From the NCBI RefSeq assembly GCF_003610775.1, contig NZ_RAQO01000007.1:124305-188304 (forward strand): DNA of 64,000 bases, given 5' to 3'. The notes under the pieces were generated by a model, which was given only the letters and a program-made list of their open reading frames with translations, did not search any database and had not been told where the DNA came from. This stretch comes from Alginatibacterium sediminis. Its GTDB lineage: Bacteria > Pseudomonadota > Gammaproteobacteria > Enterobacterales > Celerinatantimonadaceae. Positions within the stretch are counted from its first letter, which is position 1. Every line of letters starts with the position of its first letter. This document shows, piece by piece, positions 8,169-16,918 of the stretch. Position numbers and translations under genes: made by a program.

Positions 8169-9680
8169 TTAGTCTCGTCCCTCGTGAGCAATAGTCTCCA
8201 TTAGCTTTTGGGTTGAAATGTCTTTCCCTGTAAGCTCGGCGATCATATTGTGGTCCTTTAGAACAGAAACTCGGTCGCTAAACTCTACAATTTCGTCTAG
8301 TTCGGATGATATAACCATTAGCGCCATTCCTTGTTTACACAATCCATCAATGATTTGTAGTATTTCGGATTTTGCTCCGACGTCGATACCACGCGTTGGC
8401 TCATCAAGGATTAGCAAAGATGGTCCAGAAGCCAACCATCTCGCAAGAATTACTTTTTGTTGATTACCACCGCTAAGTTCTTTAACGGGTTTATTAATAT
8501 CTGAAGTTACAATGTTTAGTGAACGTACAAACTTTTTACCAATCTCCTTTTGTTCTTTTGGCCCAATCATTCGAAACCAACCTTGCTTTGCTTGTAGCGC
8601 AAGTACCATGTTTTCGAGTACAGATAGCTCTCCGATTATGCCTTCAACTTTCCGGTCTTCTGGACAAAATGCTAAGCCTTCTTGAATCGCATCATGAGGG
8701 CTACCAAAGGCTTTGACTTCGCCTTCAATTTGAATCGTCCCTTGCTCTGGCTTAACTATTCCAAAGAGTAATTTTGCCAACTCGGTTCTCCCTGAACCTA
8801 ACAATCCACCCAACCCAAGTGTCTGACCGCTATATATATTTACATCACAAGGATTGATCATCCCTTTACGACCAATATTGCTAGCGGATAGAAAAGGTTT
8901 TGAATTAGAATCAGTGGTATGCCTACTTTTTCCGGAACTGTTCTTATTCGATATTTGTTTCCCAAGCATCAAATTGATAAGTTCAATTTGTGGAAGTTCA
9001 TCCACACTTGAACTGGCCACAAACTGTCCGTTTCTCAACACAGTTATTTGGTCGCAAACATCGTAAACCTGATCAAGAAAATGAGTCACAAAGACGATTC
9101 CAATACCTCGACTTTTTAGCTCCCGCATTAAAGTAAACAATTGTTCAACTTCTTTGTTATCAAGACTTGCTGTAGGCTCGTCAAGTATGAGAACCTTTGC
9201 AGACATATCTACGCCTCGAGCAATAGCAATCATTTGTTGAACCGCAATCGAATAGTCATTTAGTGTTGCTGTGACATCAATAAATACCTTCATACTAGAA
9301 AGCAGCTCTTCGGCGTTTGTGTTCATTTTCGCCCAGTCAATAAGCCCAAACCTATAAGGTTGACGCCCGAGGTAAATATTCTCAGCAACCGACAACGTGG
9401 GAATAAGATTAACTTCTTGGTGTACCGTACTGATCCCCTTTAGGATAATTTCTTCAGCGGATAAACCCCGTATACTTTGACCAGAGAGACTAATTGAGCC
9501 TCCGTCTGACGTATATACTCCGGTGATGCATTTTATGAGCGTTGACTTGCCGGCCCCATTCCCCCCCAATAAGGCCATTATCTCGCCTTCTCTAAGTTCT
9601 AACTGAACTTGGCTAAGCGCTTTAACCCCAGGAAAAGATTTGTTTAGCTGGCTAACTTTGAGTATCGATTTAGGTTCCAT
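8169..9680 (-). CDS. ytfR: Sugar ABC transporter ATP-binding protein, YtfR-like
   Basis: This 503-residue protein is a fused double ATPase, as usual for ribose-type importers. The first domain has Walker A GGNGAGKST near residue 38 and Walker B VLILDEPTAS. The second has GLLGSGRTELAK in place of a standard Walker A, the signature LSGGNQQKVILARWL, and LLILDEPTRGIDVG. The degenerate second P-loop is normal for this family. It energises uptake by the YtfT/YjfF channel at the cytosolic face. It lies between the binding protein (99-base gap) and the permeases. Confidence 0.88.
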   Translation of the reverse strand: MEPKSILKVSQLNKSFPGVKALSQVQLELREGEIMALLGGNGAGKSTLIKCITGVYTSDGGSISLSGQSIRGLSAEEIILKGISTVHQEVNLIPTLSVAENIYLGRQPYRFGLIDWAKMNTNAEELLSSMKVFIDVTATLNDYSIAVQQMIAIARGVDMSAKVLILDEPTASLDNKEVEQLFTLMRELKSRGIGIVFVTHFLDQVYDVCDQITVLRNGQFVASSSVDELPQIELINLMLGKQISNKNSSGKSRHTTDSNSKPFLSASNIGRKGMINPCDVNIYSGQTLGLGGLLGSGRTELAKLLFGIVKPEQGTIQIEGEVKAFGSPHDAIQEGLAFCPEDRKVEGIIGELSVLENMVLALQAKQGWFRMIGPKEQKEIGKKFVRSLNIVTSDINKPVKELSGGNQQKVILARWLASGPSLLILDEPTRGIDVGAKSEILQIIDGLCKQGMALMVISSELDEIVEFSDRVSVLKDHNMIAELTGKDISTQKLMETIAHEGRD

Positions 9681-9778
9681 CTAATGACCTGTTAGTATTT
9701 TCGAAGAAGTGCCATTTACATGATGAAGTCCCTTCTACACGCTATGTGCAAGAAGGGAATTTATATAAAAGATTTGGT

Positions 9779-10717
9779 TTAGAACATTCTGCTATCAATC
9801 ATCTCAGCAGCGTCTTGTTGCACATTAATTTTGTCTTTTTGCACTATCCATTTGTCAACGTCTTTCCCATTAAACGCCATTTCAAGCGCATCGAAAGCAA
9901 GTGGGCCTAGTAAAGGGTTGCAATCAACTGTGGCATTTAGCTCTCCATCCACCATCGCTTGAAAGGCGGCTTTTACCCCATCGATAGATACAACCAAAAT
10001 ATCTTTACCGGGCATAAGTCCAAATTCTTTAATTGCCTGAATTGCACCTAGAGCCATATCGTCATTGTGAGCATATACAGCATCAATTTCTTCGCCCTGA
10101 GCTTTCAAAAAGGCTTCCATAACTTCTTTACCTTTTGTACGCGTCCATTCTCCTGTCTGGGAAGCAGTTATTTCCATTCCAGGGAATTGCTCAACCATTT
10201 GTCCAAAACCAGCTTTTCGATCAATGGCTGGAGCTGCACCAGGGCCACCTTGAAGCTCAACAATATTCGCGTAACCGTTAGTTTCTTGCGCAAGCCAGGC
10301 TCCAGCTAGTTTTCCTTCAAATACAAAATCTGAAGCAATCTTTGATAAGTACAGATCGTTATCTTTAACTTTAATTCCTCGGTCAACAAGCACGACAGGT
10401 ATATCGGCAGCTTTAGCTTCTTTCAAAACGCGGTCCCATCCGGTCTCTACTACTGGAGCTAAGATGATCCCATCTACACCTTGTGCAATAAACGACCGAA
10501 TCGCTTTAATTTGATTCTCTTGTTTTTGTTGTGCATCAGAGAACTTTAAGGTGTAGCCGCGCTTTTCAGCTTCTGACTTTATAGATTCAGTTTCTGCGCT
10601 GCGCCAAGCACTCTCAGCTCCAATTTGTGAAAAACCAATGGTTAGTTCTGCAAACGCTTGTGCGGAAAGTAGCGTGGCACTTAAAGCTAAAGATGTCGCA
10701 AGGTTTCTAAATTTCAT
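9779..10717 (-). CDS. ytfQ: Sugar ABC transporter substrate-binding protein, YtfQ-like
   Basis: I place the start at the ATG at 10717, which has AGGA upstream and opens a clean signal peptide (residues 1-23, ending AQAFA). The longer frame adds 14 residues without support. The 312-residue precursor is a periplasmic type I binding protein: LTIGFSQIGAESAWRSAETESI at the mature N-terminus, ADIPVVLVDRGI, GEWTRTKG and VDAVYAHNDDMALGAIQAIKE-like motifs, all close to YtfQ, which binds galactofuranose. In related marine bacteria, similar proteins serve arabinose or arabinosides, so specificity stays open. First gene of the import operon. Confidence 0.85.
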   Translation of the reverse strand: MKFRNLATSLALSATLLSAQAFAELTIGFSQIGAESAWRSAETESIKSEAEKRGYTLKFSDAQQKQENQIKAIRSFIAQGVDGIILAPVVETGWDRVLKEAKAADIPVVLVDRGIKVKDNDLYLSKIASDFVFEGKLAGAWLAQETNGYANIVELQGGPGAAPAIDRKAGFGQMVEQFPGMEITASQTGEWTRTKGKEVMEAFLKAQGEEIDAVYAHNDDMALGAIQAIKEFGLMPGKDILVVSIDGVKAAFQAMVDGELNATVDCNPLLGPLAFDALEMAFNGKDVDKWIVQKDKINVQQDAAEMIDSRMF

Positions 10718-10841
10718 GTCAAATCCTTTTTTATAGTTTATGGCTTCTTTATTGAGCAATTACAATACTAAGAAAGCATCAGTACCTTTCATACTGCACA
10801 ATTTTTCAAACTGGGTCCGATATTTTGCAGCTTTTTTTTTC

Positions 10842-10857
10842 TATGACAGAGCTCACA
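10842..10857. promoter_or_regulatory. CRP-like site between ytfQ and the aldo/keto reductase
   Basis: TATGACAGAGCTCACA matches the CRP consensus TGTGA-N6-TCACA with one mismatch in the left arm. It lies in the divergent intergenic region, 80 bases from the reductase ATG and 125 bases from the ytfQ ATG, so it could activate either operon under low glucose or similar signals. Confidence 0.5.
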
Positions 10858-10936
10858 AATTTAACGAGGATTTAACGATATTTATTAGCAAATCTAATTC
10901 TGGTTACATTTAACTCCGATAAAGGACGAAGTAATA

Positions 10937-11953
10937 ATGAAAGTAAATGACCACGCTCCATTTGAGAACTATAAGGCAAAATCTACGCGCTACAATGAGA
11001 TGCCATACCGTAGATGCGGAAACAGCGGAGTGCAACTTCCTGCATTTTCTTTAGGTCTATGGCATAACTTTGGCGAGTTCGATAGTTTTGGCAATGCCCG
11101 AGGTTTGCTCAGGACCGCATTTGATTTAGGTATAAACCACTTTGATCTTGCCAACAACTATGGCCCACCCTATGGCTCAGCAGAAGAAACGCTAGGGCGA
11201 GTTATGAATACGGATCTAGCCTTATATCGGGATGAGCTTTTTATCTCAACTAAAGCAGGATACGATATGTGGCCAGGCCCATATGGTAACGGCGGTTCAA
11301 GGAAATATATTATATCAAGTTTAGACCGGTCCTTGACTCGATTGGGCTTAGACTATGTTGATCTGTTTTATCACCACAGACCCGACCCTTCAACACCTAT
11401 CGAAGAAACCGCATACGCATTAGACCAGTTGGTTAAACAAGGTAAAGCACTCTACATTGGCCTATCAAACTATAGTGTCGAGCAAACAAGAAAAGCGAAG
11501 TCTGTTTTCGACGATTTAGGCACCCCCTTTATCATTAATCAATCAAGATATTCAATGATCGACCGCTCTGTGGAGGAGGGATTGTTAGATCTACTGAGTG
11601 AATTAGAACTTGGGATGATCGCATTCTCTCCACTCGCTCAAGGCATGCTTACCGACAAGTATCTCAATGGAATTCCGAAGAACTCCAGGGCAAGCAATGA
11701 GAAATCCTACTTAAACGAAGCCTTGGTGTATGAGCATTTACCAAAAATACTTAGGCTCTCAAAAATTGCGATTTCAAGGGGGCAAACGTTAGCCCAAATG
11801 TCCTTAGCATGGCTGCTCAATGATGTCCGCGTAAGTTCCATTCTAATCGGAGCAAGCTCACCAACTCAGTTAAAGGAGAACATGAACACCCTGAAAAAAT
11901 TAGATTTCACCGAAAACGAAGAACTCCAAATTAGGAAAATATTGGAAGAGTGA
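10937..11953 (+). CDS. Aldo/keto reductase, YghZ / L-glyceraldehyde 3-phosphate reductase family
   Basis: This 338-residue NADPH-dependent TIM-barrel reductase shows FDLGINHFDLANNYGPPYGSAEE (catalytic Asp and Tyr), STKAGYDMWPGPYG (catalytic Lys), YVDLFYHHRPDPSTPIEE (His) and GKALYIGLSNYS. All of these match E. coli YghZ, which reduces L-glyceraldehyde 3-phosphate and some aldehydes. The tail IGASSPTQLKEN binds the cofactor. It is divergent from the sugar importer and shares a regulatory region with a CRP-like site, so it probably acts on the imported sugar or a product of it. The natural substrate here is unknown. Confidence 0.85.
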   Translation: MKVNDHAPFENYKAKSTRYNEMPYRRCGNSGVQLPAFSLGLWHNFGEFDSFGNARGLLRTAFDLGINHFDLANNYGPPYGSAEETLGRVMNTDLALYRDELFISTKAGYDMWPGPYGNGGSRKYIISSLDRSLTRLGLDYVDLFYHHRPDPSTPIEETAYALDQLVKQGKALYIGLSNYSVEQTRKAKSVFDDLGTPFIINQSRYSMIDRSVEEGLLDLLSELELGMIAFSPLAQGMLTDKYLNGIPKNSRASNEKSYLNEALVYEHLPKILRLSKIAISRGQTLAQMSLAWLLNDVRVSSILIGASSPTQLKENMNTLKKLDFTENEELQIRKILEE

Positions 11954-12367
11954 ACGAATAAGCTCAGTTGACTTTGAGTACGTCAAGAACTTAGTTTTTA
12001 GCAAACGATTCGATGCCCCAGGATAATCCTGGAAACTGCGATATTGATTTACTTATGAACTCTAGACCGAAATGCTTATCCCTCTCAAGCAATCGAGTAC
12101 CTGTAACCTTTGATAAAGTGGCACCACAAACTGTGCCACGACAAATGTAATTTGTATTCGTCTAACTCGTAATGGGGCAAAACCGTATTTGGATTATTTA
12201 GCCCACAACTAACGTTAAGCCTACATGGAGTTTTTAAATCCGGTGTTTTTAGAGATCTAAAGTTAAGACCACAAGTATCGTGATTATTAGAAATGAGATA
12301 TGGACGCATAATAATGCGGGTCCAAGTGAGCATTAGACCTTGGAATCAATAACTAGAATCTAGACGA
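11954..12367. other. Gap with no supported gene
   Basis: These 414 bases lie between convergent genes. A perfect short palindrome (CCAGGATAATCCTGG, 12018-12032) follows the reductase gene but has no T-tract. An 82-codon open frame on the minus strand has no ribosome binding site and no protein-like composition, so I leave it out. Confidence 0.4.
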
Positions 12368-12898
12368 CTAGTTAAAATACTGAACTTGCAATGCTTTATC
12401 GTAGTCAAAGTCTTTCAACAAGGCGTGCATTTCGCTTCCATTGACTTCAGAATCAAAAAACTCGGTTTCAGGTAAGGGCTGTTTATTTTGCATCGCCTGA
12501 TGTTTTAAGCGTGTCAGTAAACTTAAATTATTGGCAACATCTTGTGCTAGGCCATCAATACTATCATCGGTTTTCAATGGGCTTTGATATAGCGCCTGTT
12601 GCAGATGAATGTCTGCCATGGCTGAACCATTCCAATTTGCTTCACGCTCAATGTCAGCGGCATCGCTTGTCAGACTTCGAGGCTCAGCTAGTTGGAATTG
12701 TTCACGTAGCGATTTCTGAGGGGCTTGAACATCTTGCTTCACTAAATCGAACTGAGCTTGGTCGCGTACATCTTGCCCGAGCATACTAAGCAGCAACCCA
12801 AATTGGGCTTTATCGCCACGCACAACTGCGTGGTTCAATTGCTGTTGCAATTGAAGCTCGTCGCATAATACTTGTTGGCGTAGTGAATTGATTAGCAT
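12368..12898 (-). CDS. VC2046/SO_2500-like protein of unknown function
   Basis: The protein has 176 residues and is soluble, helical and rich in Gln, Asp and Leu. It starts MLINSLRQQVLCDELQLQQQ and continues NHAVVRGDKAQFGLLLSMLGQDVRD. I recall this pattern from the uncharacterised family found in Vibrio and Shewanella. No catalytic motif, signal peptide or membrane segment is seen. It lies next to, and divergent from, the tRNA-Tyr gene. Family assignment is from memory of the pattern; function unknown. Confidence 0.65.
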   Translation of the reverse strand: MLINSLRQQVLCDELQLQQQLNHAVVRGDKAQFGLLLSMLGQDVRDQAQFDLVKQDVQAPQKSLREQFQLAEPRSLTSDAADIEREANWNGSAMADIHLQQALYQSPLKTDDSIDGLAQDVANNLSLLTRLKHQAMQNKQPLPETEFFDSEVNGSEMHALLKDFDYDKALQVQYFN

Positions 12899-13033
12899 TA
12901 AGGTGCTCGATAATTATCTATAGTTTGTTATCGACCAAAAGCCTTATCCCTTTAGATATATCGTAATTTTTCATACAACTGCGCACGGATTGTTCAAACG
13001 CTCCCCAAAGGCACTTAAATACCGATTATAGGC

Positions 13034-13061
13034 TTTACAATCCGATGTGAAATGCTAACAT
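13034..13061 (+). promoter_or_regulatory. Promoter of tRNA-Tyr
   Basis: A -35 element TTTACA (13034-13039) and an extended -10 element TGC-TAACAT (13053-13061) are separated by 16 bases. They are followed by a GC-rich discriminator (GCGCC), the usual sign of stringent control of stable RNA. The tRNA begins about 15 bases downstream. Confidence 0.65.
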
Positions 13062-13076
13062 GCGCCAGCACTTTGT

Positions 13077-13160
<84 letters not shown>

Positions 13161-13390
13161 CTTCTTTTGCGAATTTTAGTACCACCTTTCAGCTCGACCC
13201 AACAATGCCCTAGCGTTTTTACTTTCAATAACTTCACTCCCCATCTGAACTCAACTTAGCGTATAGCCCTAGCCTAAATTTCTATTCACACTGTCCCAAC
13301 ATTCGAATTTTAACGAAAGTTTTTGTTATCTTTAGATTACTTTGATTATAAAAAAACAGATAAGGCAGTGGCTTGTTTAAGAACCAAGGT

Positions 13391-13554
13391 TTATACCAAT
13401 CCCATTATATTTTTGGTCTTTTACTTGTTGTACTAAAACGCTTAGCTTTAGGAAGAAGTCGCGGTTATTAGCGGTCTAATGACAAGAGTTATGACGACAA
13501 GATTGGTGTTTTAGTCAAACAATAGTGATCAATAAATTACTGTGATTGGTATTA
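13391..13554. repeat. MITE-like palindromic repeat
   Basis: This is a 164-base element with 14-base terminal inverted repeats matching at 12 positions: TTATACCAATCCCA on the left and TGTGATTGGTATTA on the right. The inner flanks are also roughly inverted (TACTAAAACGC near 13430 against GTGTTTTAGTC near 13507), so the whole unit can fold back on itself. It encodes nothing. TATACCAATC/GATTGGTAT ends recur in marine gammaproteobacterial repeats. No second copy is present in the window. Confidence 0.5.
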
Positions 13555-13610
13555 GTTGTGGTGGCACTGACTCGGAGCTACGGAAGGCTTGCTTCATAAA
13601 CGGCAGATAC

Positions 13611-13638
13611 AAAAACGCCAGACTACGAAGGTCTGGCG
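13611..13638 (-). terminator. Intrinsic terminator of a putative small RNA
   Basis: A perfect 8-base stem (CGCCAGAC 13616-13623 with GTCTGGCG 13631-13638) has a 7-base loop. On the minus strand it is followed by five T. No protein gene on that strand ends here. Confidence 0.7.
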
Positions 13639-13790
13639 GTCGATCCAAAGCGGACAGAAAATAAACGGTAAAAAGACTAATCTGTGAGTGAACGCAAATC
13701 ACTCAATGCAGTTCAGCCATCTCGCTAGGAGACCTGTAACTTTCCGACCTTGAATCACTTCAAGTTTGGCAAATCACGATTTTCTGTGAT
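13611..13790 (-). ncRNA. Candidate structured small RNA
   Basis: An orphan promoter and terminator on the minus strand frame about 180 bases without an open reading frame. The promoter is TTGCGC (13820-13825), 17 bases, then TATTAT (13797-13802). In transcript order the RNA would fold into these hairpins: ATCAC..GTGAT (13773-13790); CTTGAA-GTGA-TTCAAG with a GNRA-type tetraloop (13749-13764); a weak stem at 13720-13732; TGAGTGA..TCACTCA (13685-13705); and the perfect terminator stem. I match it to no known family (not 6S, GcvB or Spot 42). It is divergent from the REC-TPR regulator. Confidence 0.5.
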
Positions 13791-13925
13791 AGATAGATAA
13801 TAGAATGATATTCGTCTAAGCGCAATCTGATTTTTTATTAATCTCTAACTCATATCTTAGCTTTTACTTCATGCTCCTCCGAGAGCTGTGCTAGGATGAA
13901 ATAATGGTTTAACATATAAAACTAA

Positions 13926-15584
13926 ATGACAGCCAAATACGATTATCGCAACAAAAAAATACTGATTGTTGACGATCAGCGCGCCTTTCAAGTCATGCTT
14001 AAAGCTATGTTGCAAAACTTCGGCGCAACCGATGTACATTTTGCGCATACAGGCGAAGCTGCGATACGCAAATGTGTGAAAGTCCCCTTTGATATATTAC
14101 TTGTTGATTTTAACCTCGGTACTGGCCGTAACGGTGGTCAGCTACTTGAAGAGCTGCGCGTAAAAAAAATAATTGACAATAAAACGCTATTTTTCATCAT
14201 TAGTGGCGACAATACAAAAGGAATGGTTCTTAGTGCAATTGAGCTTGAACCAGATGAGTTCATCACTAAGCCTTTTTCACAATTCCAATTGCATAGCCGC
14301 CTTGCTCGCGCCGAACAAAAACGTCAGGAACTATTACCAGTCCATGAAGCGTTTTCTAATCAAGATTATCCAACTATCGAAAGCTGGTGCAAAGAATACA
14401 TTGATAATAAAGGTCGCCATAGCAACTACTGTCGAATGCTAATGATTGAAGCGCAGATTTGTCAGGGGAAACTCAAACAAGCCCAACAACTACTTGAAGC
14501 ACTGTTGGCTCATCGACAAACCAGTTGGGTGAAGGCAACACTAGGACGTGTCCATTATTTAAACAATAAGCTCGAAGAGGCCGTTAAGGTACTCACTCAA
14601 ACCACCATCGAGTATCCACTGTTAATGATTACTTATGATTGGTTAGCCCGCAGTTATCATAAACAAGGTGAAGTTGATAAAGCTTTAGATACGATACAAC
14701 GAGGTATAAAGCTTTCGGGGATGTCGATTGAGCGCCATCAACTTCTAGCTGAGCTGGCTATCGAATCCAAGGATCACGCCTTAAGCCGAGAAACCTTTGC
14801 AACAATTCTAAAACTAGCGAGGCGCTCGGTCCATCGAGGTCCTCAACATCTAAGTAATTATGTCAGCAGCTTGATCGAAGAGGCCCAACACGAAGATGAT
14901 CTTTTTCGGAAAAATCGCCTATTGCAAGAAGTCAGCAGCGTAATTTTTAATGCTCGGCGAGAAGAAGGTAGAGACGAAAGCTTTGACTTTGAGCGCTTTG
15001 AAGGCTTAAGCGAAGCGCGAGTTCATGCCAGTAAAGGTGAAATGAACAAAGCAAAACGGCTCTTATTCAATGCTCAGAAGCAGTTACTCGGGGAACCTCA
15101 TAAAACTGAAGATAATTTGCTTCCCGATGCATTCTTAGCTTTAAGTGCTGTCGGTGAATTTGAATACGCCATGCCTTTTGCAAACGAAATGGATACTCGA
15201 AAAAATATTGACCCGTTCGCTAAAGATAGCGCTAACCGTGTGCTGAAGGATGAAGGTTTCTCAAATAAAGTTGAGCACTTTAGGGAGCAAAACAAGCTTG
15301 GAATTCAAGCCTACGAAAAAGGCTTATTTAGGGAGGCGATTAATCATTTCAATCGCGCCTTAAAAGTTGCACCCGGAAATACTGGTGCAGTGCTCAATCG
15401 CATTCAAGCTCAGCTCAAACAACTTGGCGAGAATCGCCAAAATCTAGAATTATTTAATGATTGCAAAGGCTCTATTCGTTCGATAGAAGGATTGCAGCTT
15501 AATGAGGGACACAAAGATCGCTTTGTTTTACTACACAAAGAATTCGAAAACTTTGCCCGCCCCCCTAAAGCTGGTAAAAAATAG
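13926..15584 (+). CDS. Response regulator with receiver domain fused to TPR repeats
   Basis: The protein has 552 residues. Residues 10-130 form a receiver domain with the acidic pair D16-D17, the phosphorylated D61 (LLVDFNL), S93 and K115 (ITKPFS). The rest is alpha-helical, with TPR-like pairs around 165-310 (LKQAQQLLEALLAH, NNKLEEAVKVLTQTTIEYP, GEVDKALDTIQRGIKL) and 465-505 (GLFREAINHFNRALKVAPGN). There is no DNA-binding or enzymatic output domain, so it likely acts through protein contacts. No histidine kinase is adjacent. It resembles CheY-TPR proteins in Shewanella and Vibrio whose partners are poorly known. Confidence 0.85.
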   Translation: MTAKYDYRNKKILIVDDQRAFQVMLKAMLQNFGATDVHFAHTGEAAIRKCVKVPFDILLVDFNLGTGRNGGQLLEELRVKKIIDNKTLFFIISGDNTKGMVLSAIELEPDEFITKPFSQFQLHSRLARAEQKRQELLPVHEAFSNQDYPTIESWCKEYIDNKGRHSNYCRMLMIEAQICQGKLKQAQQLLEALLAHRQTSWVKATLGRVHYLNNKLEEAVKVLTQTTIEYPLLMITYDWLARSYHKQGEVDKALDTIQRGIKLSGMSIERHQLLAELAIESKDHALSRETFATILKLARRSVHRGPQHLSNYVSSLIEEAQHEDDLFRKNRLLQEVSSVIFNARREEGRDESFDFERFEGLSEARVHASKGEMNKAKRLLFNAQKQLLGEPHKTEDNLLPDAFLALSAVGEFEYAMPFANEMDTRKNIDPFAKDSANRVLKDEGFSNKVEHFREQNKLGIQAYEKGLFREAINHFNRALKVAPGNTGAVLNRIQAQLKQLGENRQNLELFNDCKGSIRSIEGLQLNEGHKDRFVLLHKEFENFARPPKAGKK

Positions 15585-15587
15585 GCT

Positions 15588-16823
15588 TTATATCAGATCT
15601 AAAGCTTGCTCAAAGTCAGCGATAAGATCGGCACTATCTTCAATACCAATTGAACAGCGAAGCATGCCTTCGCTAATACCCGACTTACGCCGAGCCTCCA
15701 AGCCCATCTCAAAGTAGATAGTTGGCGCTACAGGTAATGCTAAGGTACGGTTATCACCGAGGTGCGTTGCATTAATCACAATATTGCACGCGTCTAAAAA
15801 TGCAATGCCATCCTTTCCATCAACTAAATCGAAACTAACGAGTGCGCCAAAATCCTTGAACCAAGACTTAGCCCGCAGGTGGTGAGGATGAGATGACAGC
15901 CCAGGGTAGTAAACTTTTGCCACCTTTGGGTGACTATCAAGAAACAAGGCTAGTGCCATTGCATTTCCACATTGTCGATCCATACGCAGCGCTAAAGTAT
16001 CACTACCCGCGGACAGTAAATGAGCCTGAGTTGAACTTAAACTACCTCCATAATCTCGTAGTGCTTTCTTCTTAACCTGAGTTAGTCCCCAATTGCGGGG
16101 ATCGCCACTACGGTATCCTTCATAAATATTTGGATACTCACTCCAGTCATACAAACCAGTGTCCGTCACACTGCCACCGAGGGCATTTCCATGTCCACCA
16201 AAGTATTTCGACAATGAGTTAACAACCAGCGATGCACCATGGTTTTTGGCTTGGTATAGATAGCCGGTTGTGAGAGTGTTATCAACGATATACATCAATT
16301 TGCGTTGGGCACATATTTCACCAATGCCTTCTAAGTCTACAATTTGAGTTGCTGGATTAGCTATCGTCTCAACAAACACCATTTTGGTATTGGGTTGAAG
16401 TGCAGACTCGACCTCATTGATATCGCAGGCATCAATCAAGCTAACGTCTACCCCAAAACCAGACAGAGTTGCAAACACACTGCTGGTATTACCAAATAAG
16501 TAACGGCTCGCCACAATGTGATCACCAGATTTCAGCAGGGCAATAAACAAAGCGGTTACCGCGGCCATTCCACTGCCAAATACAAGCGAGTTGTGGCCCG
16601 ATTCTAATTCGGTAATTTTTTTAGCCAGTAAATCGGTAGTTGGGGTTGATTGACGAGCATAAGCTTGTCCAGCTTGCTTCCCTTGAAAGACATCTACTAA
16701 ATCTTGGCAATTATCATAGCCATAGGGAACCGAGTTATGGACCGGCGCATGAATCGCGCCGTATTCTAAATTGGTACGTCGATCGGCGTGAACTAAGCGC
16801 GTGGTGATTCCTTCTTGCGACAT
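15588..16823 (-). CDS. Cys/Met metabolism PLP-dependent enzyme (cystathionine gamma-synthase family)
   Basis: This is a 411-residue cytosolic PLP enzyme of the trans-sulfuration fold. It has SGMAAVTALFIALLKSGDHI, YIVDNTLTTGYL (PLP-binding Asp) and NSLSKYFGGHGNALGG with the Schiff-base lysine. The C-terminus (SIGIEDSADLIADFEQAL) is typical. RLVHADRR at the N-terminus is also usual for the family. The frame is convergent with the REC-TPR gene (3-base gap) and lies 95 bases downstream of the MATE gene on the same strand. Whether it is a synthase, a gamma-lyase or a methionine gamma-lyase cannot be told from the sequence. Confidence 0.85.
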   Translation of the reverse strand: MSQEGITTRLVHADRRTNLEYGAIHAPVHNSVPYGYDNCQDLVDVFQGKQAGQAYARQSTPTTDLLAKKITELESGHNSLVFGSGMAAVTALFIALLKSGDHIVASRYLFGNTSSVFATLSGFGVDVSLIDACDINEVESALQPNTKMVFVETIANPATQIVDLEGIGEICAQRKLMYIVDNTLTTGYLYQAKNHGASLVVNSLSKYFGGHGNALGGSVTDTGLYDWSEYPNIYEGYRSGDPRNWGLTQVKKKALRDYGGSLSSTQAHLLSAGSDTLALRMDRQCGNAMALALFLDSHPKVAKVYYPGLSSHPHHLRAKSWFKDFGALVSFDLVDGKDGIAFLDACNIVINATHLGDNRTLALPVAPTIYFEMGLEARRKSGISEGMLRCSIGIEDSADLIADFEQALDLI

Positions 16824-16918
16824 GTATACAACTCCTAATAATGATAGCAGCAGTATATCAAAGCATTCGCACCGGGTCTTTGGGTTGCACTAAATTGAGC
16901 CGGTTTGGTCATCAAAGC

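Noticed and set aside
12018-12032. Perfect palindrome CCAGGATAATCCTGG after the aldo/keto reductase
   Set aside because: Short, no T-tract, and no adjacent promoter, so neither terminator nor operator is supported.
12085-12333. 82-codon open frame on the minus strand
   Set aside because: No ribosome binding site and no recognisable protein pattern.
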